Origin: an uncultured Flavobacteriales bacterium
Lineage (GTDB): Bacteria > Bacteroidota > Bacteroidia > Flavobacteriales_G > Salibacteraceae
Assembly (NCBI GenBank): GCA_913020435.1
Contig: CAJVZZ010000026.1
Coordinates: 1 to 37,939 of the forward strand
Direction: 5' to 3'
Length of the DNA stretch: 37,939 nucleotides
Below, one piece after another: positions 32,135 through 37,939 of the stretch. The translations under genes and the position numbers were made by a program. The notes beneath the pieces were generated by a model. That model ran no database searches, was not told the origin of the DNA, and saw only the letters and a list, made by a program, of their open reading frames with translations. Position 1 is the stretch's first letter. Each line of letters starts with the position of its first letter.

Positions 32135-33451
32135 TTATTTAATGTATTTGATGTAATTGTTAACTTTAATATCTGATGCCTTTAAATCGTGCAATAGATT
32201 ATATAAGCCGAAGAAGGTTCTATTGATATAAATAAAATGCTTTGACCCTCTGTTTCCATTCATTTTGCGAAATTCCGTGCTTTTTGAGAAGCGTTCGCCC
32301 AATTCCAACATTTCTCCAAAGAATTTAGGATCAGCAAAATCAAACGTATCTGCATTAAATGGTCTTGTAAATAAGCTCAATAACTCATGAAACATCTCTA
32401 TAAAAAATTCTAACTCTTGCTTTGAATCCGTCGGTTTTAAGATTTCTAATTCAAACATTTTTTTCTGGAATATTTCAGGATCATTAAAGTTCTCCGCTTT
32501 CGCCATATCGAAGTAAGGCAAATAGAAATCATCTGGAATTACTTTCATACATCCAAAATCCAGAACAATTAACTCTGCTTTGTCATTCACCAAGAAATTT
32601 CCCGGATGCGGATCTGCATGTACCTTCTTCAAAATATGAATTTGATACATAAAAAAGTCCCACATAGTTTGCCCTAGATTGTTTCCAATTACAGGGTCAA
32701 AAGATTTTCCTGTAAATTCAGACAGATGCTCACCTTCCATCCAGTCCATTGAAATGATGCGCTCTGATGATAGTTCTGGATAATATGCAGGAAAACGCAA
32801 GTTCTCCAAATGCTTGCAAGCCTCCGCTATTTCTTGGCTTTGCTTTAACTCTAATTTGTAATTAGTTTCGTCAATCAGCTTATCCTCTACTTCTTTAAAA
32901 TACTGGTCTGAATCCTTACCCTTAATATTGAACATTTGTATAGCAATTGGCTTCACCATAGCCAAATCACTACTGATACTTTCTGCTACTCCAGGATATT
33001 GGATTTTTACAGCCAATTTCTTTCCATTCAATTCAGCTCGATGCACCTGACCAATACTCGCTGCATTTTCAGATGATAAATTGAAACTATCGTACAATTC
33101 GCTTGGAGCTTTCCCAAAATACTTGGTAAACGTTTTTAGCACCAAAGCCGGTGAAAGCGGAGGAACAGAAAATTGAGAAAGACTAAATTTATCGGAGTAT
33201 GCTTTTGGGAGGATATTCTTATCCATGCTCAGCATTTGAGCAACTTTTAAGGCACTTCCTTTCAGTTTCTTTAAACCGTCATATATATCCTCTGCATTGT
33301 TTTCGTCCAGACGAGTTTTTGCCTCTAATTCTGTTTTGGTGATTTTTTCACCGTAGTATTTAAGGTAATTTACACCAACCTTTGCTCCTGTTTTGACGAT
33401 CTTAGTAGCACGTTGGATTTTTGAAATTGGAATATTATCAATTGTTTCCAT
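32135..33451 (-). CDS. ABC1/AarF/UbiB-type atypical kinase
   Basis: The 438-residue protein belongs to the ABC1 (ADCK/UbiB) family of atypical kinases or ATPases linked to ubiquinone or lipid metabolism in other bacteria. Visible motifs: a K-V-A-Q near residue 67-70 in place of the usual KxGQ, the A-rich loop AASIGQVHRAEL, AVKIQYPG with the VAIK lysine, HADPHPGNF (catalytic Asp/Asn loop) and VLDFGCMK (DFG). No C-terminal membrane helices are seen. It is the middle gene of a TetR-ABC1-Lacal_2735 operon; the starts overlap or nearly touch. Confidence 0.9.
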   Translation of the reverse strand: METIDNIPISKIQRATKIVKTGAKVGVNYLKYYGEKITKTELEAKTRLDENNAEDIYDGLKKLKGSALKVAQMLSMDKNILPKAYSDKFSLSQFSVPPLSPALVLKTFTKYFGKAPSELYDSFNLSSENAASIGQVHRAELNGKKLAVKIQYPGVAESISSDLAMVKPIAIQMFNIKGKDSDQYFKEVEDKLIDETNYKLELKQSQEIAEACKHLENLRFPAYYPELSSERIISMDWMEGEHLSEFTGKSFDPVIGNNLGQTMWDFFMYQIHILKKVHADPHPGNFLVNDKAELIVLDFGCMKVIPDDFYLPYFDMAKAENFNDPEIFQKKMFELEILKPTDSKQELEFFIEMFHELLSLFTRPFNADTFDFADPKFFGEMLELGERFSKSTEFRKMNGNRGSKHFIYINRTFFGLYNLLHDLKASDIKVNNYIKYIK

Positions 33452-33454
33452 GAA

Positions 33455-34099
33455 TTACATTGACATTTTTTCTTTGAATAAAAATTTTCCTAGGTCAATT
33501 AATCCTTCAAATGGTTTGCTTGCCACTAGGTCTACTGTTGTATTTATAGACTTTTCGATAAACACGTCTGTTTTCTCAAAACCTGGGGATGTGTCTTCTT
33601 TCCAAAATTTGATTGTAAATAAAAGCTGAGCCCATGCAATTTCTGAAAGACTTTTGGCTTTAATTCTGTTCAAGTTTTCTTGAACGAAATCAACACTATC
33701 GATTTCTAAATCGTCAATAAAGTCTTTAAAATGTTTTCGCAACGGAGCTATCGTTTTCATAGACTCCATTTTCTCTTTGCCTAACTCATGAATAATATAG
33801 CTTCTGTTTCTATTCATTATTTCGAAAAAGGTGAAGTAGAAACTCAACAATTTGTTTTTCGCATCAAATGCTTCGTAATCTTTGTTCTTGTGCAGAAGCT
33901 CGAGTGTATTCGTAAAAAAAGTAGTGAATACTTCCTGCTCTAAAATTTCGAAATTCGCATAATACTGATAAAATTCTTGTTCTGAAATTTTAAGTTCTTT
34001 TGCGAATAGAAATACATTCTTAGGGCGTTTCCCATGTTCAAGTATATGCTGCATATACGCAGTTAGAATACTGTCTGCTGTTACCTGTTTCTTTGCCAT
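33455..34099 (-). CDS. TetR-family transcription regulator
   Basis: The 214-residue protein has an N-terminal helix-turn-helix region (ADSILTAYMQHILEHGKRPK, then FLFAKELKISEQEFYQYYANF) typical of TetR and a helical C-terminal ligand domain. It heads the ABC1-kinase operon, with the ABC1 start 4 bases downstream. A dyad ATAAAGTTTAT at 34123-34133, upstream of its start, could be its operator, but this is a guess. Confidence 0.88.
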   Translation of the reverse strand: MAKKQVTADSILTAYMQHILEHGKRPKNVFLFAKELKISEQEFYQYYANFEILEQEVFTTFFTNTLELLHKNKDYEAFDAKNKLLSFYFTFFEIMNRNRSYIIHELGKEKMESMKTIAPLRKHFKDFIDDLEIDSVDFVQENLNRIKAKSLSEIAWAQLLFTIKFWKEDTSPGFEKTDVFIEKSINTTVDLVASKPFEGLIDLGKFLFKEKMSM

Positions 34100-34122
34100 G
34101 CTATAAAGACGAATTATTTAGG

Positions 34123-34133
34123 ATAAAGTTTAT
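34123..34133. promoter_or_regulatory. Possible TetR operator dyad
   Basis: ATAAAGTTTAT (dyad ATAAA-G-TTTAT) lies in the divergent region between the TetR gene and the alpha/beta hydrolase gene. TetR proteins usually bind such short dyads upstream of their own gene. No -7 box was recognised on either side. Confidence 0.3.
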
Positions 34134-34173
34134 GTTTAAGAACTATTTAACACACACATTGTTGTCCTCATAA

Positions 34174-34953
34174 ATGAAACTATTAAATCACGACATTTAC
34201 AAACATCCTACTTCGACTCATTGGGTGGTGTTTTTGCATGGTGCAGGAGGAAGCAGCAAAACTTGGGACCGCCAATTAACGGATTTTAAAGCGCAGTTCA
34301 ATGTGCTAAATATGGACTTAAGAGATCATGGAAATTCAAAAAATATTATCCCCGAATATCCAAAATACAACTTAACGATTGTAACCCAAGATATTCTGAA
34401 TCTTCTGGATCATTTAGGCATTGACAAAGCATCCTTTATTTCATTATCTATGGGTTCATTTCTAATGCAAAGTTTAGCATTACAACGACCACAACTCATC
34501 GAAAAATGCATACTTGCTGGAGCTGTATTTGCCGGCACTTGGCAATTGCGTTGGTTTACTAGAATAGCACTGATATTCAATCAATTATTCACCTATCAGC
34601 AGATGTATACCATCTTCTCTTGGATTCTAATGCCTAGAAAAAACCACCAATTAGCAAGAAGGTTGTATAAAATTCAGGCACACAAACTAAGTCCAGAAGA
34701 ATACTTGAAATGGGTGGCACTATACGATGACTTTTTTAGTACGCTGGACCAGTTTAGAAACTGGAAAGTTTCTTTTCGAACCTTGGTAATTATGGGTGAT
34801 CAGGATTATGTCTTTGCAACGGGTGCCAAACGATTTGAGAAAATTCAACCAAAAGTCACACTTAAAATAATTCCAAACGCAGGACATATTTGCAATATTG
34901 ATCAGCCTGAAATTTTTAATACAACTGCTATTGAGTTTTTTAAGGAGCACTAG
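34174..34953 (+). CDS. Alpha/beta hydrolase
   Basis: A 259-residue single-domain serine hydrolase. The oxyanion loop is FLHGAGGSSKTW (20-31), the nucleophile Ser92 sits in SLSMGS, the acid is likely the Asp in MGDQDYVFA near 207-213 and the base the His in NAGHICNIDQP near 240. The normal elbow G-x-S-x-G is changed to S-x-S-M-G, so the first Gly is a Ser. Substrate unknown. The end overlaps the convergent peptidase remnant by 14 bases. Confidence 0.9.
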   Translation: MKLLNHDIYKHPTSTHWVVFLHGAGGSSKTWDRQLTDFKAQFNVLNMDLRDHGNSKNIIPEYPKYNLTIVTQDILNLLDHLGIDKASFISLSMGSFLMQSLALQRPQLIEKCILAGAVFAGTWQLRWFTRIALIFNQLFTYQQMYTIFSWILMPRKNHQLARRLYKIQAHKLSPEEYLKWVALYDDFFSTLDQFRNWKVSFRTLVIMGDQDYVFATGAKRFEKIQPKVTLKIIPNAGHICNIDQPEIFNTTAIEFFKEH

Positions 34954-35740
34954 GGAGCAGGAACGTTGATTTACTGCGCCCTGCTCTAAATTGTTGCAAT
35001 AAATCTAATCCTATGATGCTTCCCAGAACTTTATCTAAAGCATTTGTAACGCCATCCACTCCCCTAGTTTTTTTTCGGCAACACTCTAAATATGATGGAA
35101 ACAAAGAACAAAAGTCTTGATGTTGGTTTTCTTTCAACTGTTCGTTCCATTGAAAAAACAAATTAGCACCGCCCCAATACATTGCTTTGTAATTATGCTC
35201 TTCCCGTTTCTCGACTGCAATAGGTTCAATCGAGTTTTTATTCTGAAAATATTCTGCTACACCCGAAAACTTTGAATGATAAGCTCTATCAGCCACGACT
35301 TTAGTCATAACATCCATTTCCATAATAACTTGATATTGCATAAACGACGCAAATCCTTCAGCAAACCACACTTCTTTTTCTCCGACATAAGGAATTGCCA
35401 AATGACTCATTTCGTGTGGTGCTGTCCAATCGTTCAAAAAGTCTTCTAGTGCATGAGAAGGATCAATATGAAAGAAGATCTGCTGTTTTGGACACCGCCA
35501 AGTATTAGCCCAAGGACAGGGTTCACCTTTACCTTCTTTAAGTAGAATATGTAATTACACATCGAATGGGTACGCTCCTATCTTTGCTTGAACCGCCTTA
35601 TAAGTTATCCCTAGCCAGATTTGAACCTTTTCTTTTTCTTCTTCGGTAAACTCAGCCTCCCAAGTATAGATGAGCTTGGACTGAGCTACTAAATTGAACG
35701 CGAAGTTTAACAGGAATAATATGATGAAGAGTAATCGCAT
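34940..35740 (-). pseudogene. Gluzincin metallopeptidase gene with one in-frame stop
   Basis: The frame starts with a signal peptide (MRLLFIILFLLNFAFN...AQ) and ends at a TAA at 35555-35557 after GAYPFDV. The same frame goes on without another stop for 204 codons: LHILLKEGKGEPCPWANTWR, then APHEMSH, the zinc motif HExxH, and WFAEGFAS, where Glu is the third ligand about 14 residues later. Only one codon, GTG TAA TTA, is broken; CAA to TAA would explain it. No start codon lies between the stop and HEMSH other than a TTG at 35437. The product of the intact gene would be about 266 residues, an exported M1/M-type peptidase fragment. Confidence 0.75.
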
Positions 35741-35953
35741 TTTGATTGGTTAAATTTAAGATGTTGCTAAGTCAGTTATTGTTAAACTATTCCAAGAATC
35801 TTTAATCCTTTAAGTTGAGTCTTTCATTAGAGGATCTAATCCTAGATTTAAACGTTTAATTTAACTGTTAATCACAAAGCAACAAAACGCTCCACAACAC
35901 TTACAAAAAAACGAATTAATGTATTATTGCCCGTCTATCTAAAGTTCGAAATT

Positions 35954-37810
35954 ATGGAAGCAAGTACTGTACAAGATTTTATTAACGATGTATTAAAGAA
36001 TATGCCATCTGGCTGGTTAAATCTAACCACGCATAGACTAGATGTTTACGATGAAAAATTGGCTAAAACTCAATTTTTAGAACAGTTTGGAACCTTGTTC
36101 AAAAGCAATAATTCTGACGCATCAGCACTCTATGAATTGCCTACTTCTTACGACTACATCAGATTAGGTCACCCACTTTCTTGTATACTAGAGTGGGCAA
36201 TTGCCAATATGAATGAGTTAAAACCAGAAAATGCAATCAGTTTTTCATCAAAGACGACTCCGATTTTAGCTGTTCTTAGAAAGAATTTACTGGATAATAA
36301 AAACACACAAATCATTTATACAGGTGCGGCTCCTTCCTTTTTTGATGCTGAATTAGTAAAACGGGTCTATGGGTATAGATTTGAACTAAAACATATTGAA
36401 AGCATAGAGGATCTCTCTCCTTACGAAGGAAGTACCGTCTTCATTTCAGAACTGGATGAATTTTCATATACTGGACTCTCTTTACCAATAATATCCGAAA
36501 TTGACTTTTTCATCCATACAGATGCTCACTTGGGAAGTATTTTATTAGTGAATGGCACAAAAAACGAAAGTTATATCTCTGAAATTCAACATGTACGAAG
36601 ACGAGAGACTATTGCTATGACGCCAGGCAACTCTCTTGATGCCTTACAATCCCTAATCGGACAATCTTCTCCAGAACAAAAGAACAGCGCTATCGAGACA
36701 AACAAAGCACTTGTTTTGGATTCAATTAAAACCGTTACCGGTTCTAATACTAAGGCTGCTGTTGGTTCTAGCGGATTATCAATTCAATATGCGATAATGA
36801 TGGGTTTAGTGCACGATGCACTGGAAAATCATGAAGGAAAAGCCATCAAGTTTATTGTTCCTACAAATTGTTATGGAGGAACCAATGACCAAGCAAGACG
36901 CGTTGCTGCTTGCATTGACAATGTTGAAGTTGTCGATTTAGCAGTTGATGGTGATAATGATATGGTTCAAAGTATCGATACCGTTTTAGCTAAAATTGCA
37001 AACGAAGATGCCGTTCCTTACATCATCGCAGAAATTCCTACAAATCCTAGGGTTGAAGTTCCGGATTTGATTCAATTAAAAGCCGTTTTAAGTCAAGAAC
37101 GTAAAACTGCTAATGGAACAACTGCTGTCGATCCAGTCTTTATTTTAGACCAAACTTTTTGTCCTAACGTACATTTTTTAGGTGAAGGTGAAATACTCTC
37201 AACCGTTCGAACTATTTCCTATGTTAGTGGGTCAAAATTTCCGAGTGGCGGGCGATGCACTGCCGGTTATTGTGTCGGAAATAAGAAAACGATAGCATTA
37301 ATGGACAAGATAGAATTGCATCTCCTGCTTTGCGATAATGAGGCTACTGAACTTCAGTATGAACTTTTGGCAAAACAATTACCATCTATGAATCAACGGA
37401 TTCAAGATGCATATGTCAATACCCGTGAATTTGTAAATTTCATCAACGCTACTTTACCATCTGCAAAAATCAATTTTGTTTCAGAAGAATTGGCGGAACA
37501 AGGATTTACTCCTTCTGTGTTTTCACTAGACCTGCCTACTAAAGGGAATACTGATGAAGAAAGAGAAGCATACAAAAGAGATTTGAATCTTAAATTAATT
37601 GATTTAATGATTACCGAAATCCCTAATGAAAGTAAATACTGTGTAAGTTACGGACAGCTAAAAGGCTGTTATTGGACTATCCCCGCAACATCTACTCAAG
37701 GAACAACTAAAGAAGGCGATAAAGATTACATTGCTCGCGTAGCGCTTTCTCCAACTATGGATTTAGAACTGCATAAAAAAGTCTTTTCAGATTTTGTTGA
37801 TAGTATTTGA
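35954..37810 (+). CDS. Large PLP-dependent transferase of the Cys/Met-metabolism type
   Basis: The 618-residue protein (ATG at 35954; an upstream TTG adds 9 residues) carries a PLP fold in its C-terminal half: GSSGLSIQYAIM, NCYGGTNDQARR, AEIPTNPRVEVPDL, FILDQTF with the PLP Asp, and YVSGSKFPSGG with the Schiff-base Lys. This matches cystathionine gamma-synthase-like enzymes. The N-terminal ~260 residues show a second, weaker version of the same start, YIRLGHPLSCILEWA, ISFSSKTTPILAVL, YTGAAPSFFDAE and EDLSPYEGSTVFISE, but with no Lys motif. So the protein may be a tandem copy with one dead half. Substrate is unknown; thiol or sulphur amino-acid chemistry is inferred. Confidence 0.75.
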   Translation: MEASTVQDFINDVLKNMPSGWLNLTTHRLDVYDEKLAKTQFLEQFGTLFKSNNSDASALYELPTSYDYIRLGHPLSCILEWAIANMNELKPENAISFSSKTTPILAVLRKNLLDNKNTQIIYTGAAPSFFDAELVKRVYGYRFELKHIESIEDLSPYEGSTVFISELDEFSYTGLSLPIISEIDFFIHTDAHLGSILLVNGTKNESYISEIQHVRRRETIAMTPGNSLDALQSLIGQSSPEQKNSAIETNKALVLDSIKTVTGSNTKAAVGSSGLSIQYAIMMGLVHDALENHEGKAIKFIVPTNCYGGTNDQARRVAACIDNVEVVDLAVDGDNDMVQSIDTVLAKIANEDAVPYIIAEIPTNPRVEVPDLIQLKAVLSQERKTANGTTAVDPVFILDQTFCPNVHFLGEGEILSTVRTISYVSGSKFPSGGRCTAGYCVGNKKTIALMDKIELHLLLCDNEATELQYELLAKQLPSMNQRIQDAYVNTREFVNFINATLPSAKINFVSEELAEQGFTPSVFSLDLPTKGNTDEEREAYKRDLNLKLIDLMITEIPNESKYCVSYGQLKGCYWTIPATSTQGTTKEGDKDYIARVALSPTMDLELHKKVFSDFVDSI

Positions 37811-37851
37811 GGCTTTCAATAACTAAAAAGCTAATCTGATTCCCCAAAAAC

Positions 37852-37938
37852 TTACCAATATTGTTCAGCAACTGCTAAATTAAGTCTATCAAAGAGCATA
37901 TTTCCGAAATACCTTCTATTGAGCCTGTAGCAAAACAC
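37852..37938 (-). mobile_element. 3' end of a transposase gene, probably IS1595/ISXO2-like (cut by window edge)
   Basis: The last 28 codons of a minus-strand gene read VFCYRLNRRYFGNMLFDRLN then LAVAEQYW and a stop. The F(C/V)YR(F/L)NRR...LFDRLL pattern is the usual end of ISXO2-like transposases of the IS1595 family. The rest of the element lies outside the window. Terminal inverted repeats could not be identified in 37811-37851. Confidence 0.5.
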
Positions 37939-37939
37939 A

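Overview
The window is about 38 kb of AT-rich chromosomal DNA from a member of the Bacteroidota, most likely a Flavobacteriales relative. The evidence is the mix of families (PorE-like OmpA/TPR/propeller lipoprotein, T9SS-sorted secreted protein, Lacal_2735-type small protein, DUF1599, DUF6155, GDCCVxC, ABC1 kinase paired with a TetR regulator), promoter boxes of the Bacteroidota type (TAnnTTTG), weak Shine-Dalgarno sequences, and many lipoproteins of the C-K-K-G-D type. No rRNA, tRNA or CRISPR array was seen.

Layout. 1-3731 (minus): PorE-like lipoprotein and PepD dipeptidase, separated by a clear terminator and a control region with AAACGTTT dyads. 3806-5320 (plus): miaE, a YqgE/AlgH protein and a small unknown protein. 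5440-7511 (minus): unknown lipoprotein, outer-membrane barrel and Pcm. 7648-11006 (plus): Gfo/Idh/MocA oxidoreductase, lipoprotein and a polyprenyl glycosylphosphotransferase; then a cold-shock-domain protein (minus). 11620-16649 (plus): SRAP DNA-damage protein, WD40 protein, a long T9SS-secreted protein and a cyclophilin-type lipoprotein. 16667-18205 (minus): SF2 helicase, divergent from a free-standing IF2-N-like charged protein.

19444-20812 is a small metal-handling island: a HMBD lipoprotein, a MerT-MerP fusion and a GDCCVxC protein, with no recognisable regulator or mercuric reductase. 21169-24203 holds a cysteine dioxygenase family protein, a DUF6155 protein, DUF2752 and a partner membrane protein, and a pentapeptide-repeat protein. 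24204-24668 has no intact gene but contains hairpins and a possible frameshifted mini membrane protein. 24669-28000 (minus) is a tightly packed nucleotide-sugar cassette: oxidoreductase, hexapeptide acetyltransferase, DegT aminotransferase and GT2. It is divergent from a Ycf48-like lipoprotein and shares with it a symmetric promoter core.

29152-31585 holds a REP-like repeat, a DUF1599 protein, and folP overlapping the diadenylate cyclase gene cdaA. 31586-34099 (minus) has a decayed barrel remnant and a TetR-ABC1 kinase-Lacal_2735 operon. 34174-37810 has an alpha/beta hydrolase, a zinc-peptidase gene broken by one in-frame stop, and a large PLP enzyme whose N-terminal half looks like a second, degenerate copy of the PLP fold. 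The right edge cuts into what looks like the 3' end of an IS1595-type transposase.

Most of the window is ordinary core and envelope-related sequence. I found no compelling new defence or mobile system. The points most worth checking are the duplicated-looking PLP enzyme, the regulator-less metal island, promoter boxes at fixed 4-base spacing from start codons (possible leaderless transcripts), symmetric promoter cores between divergent genes, and the nonsense-broken peptidase.
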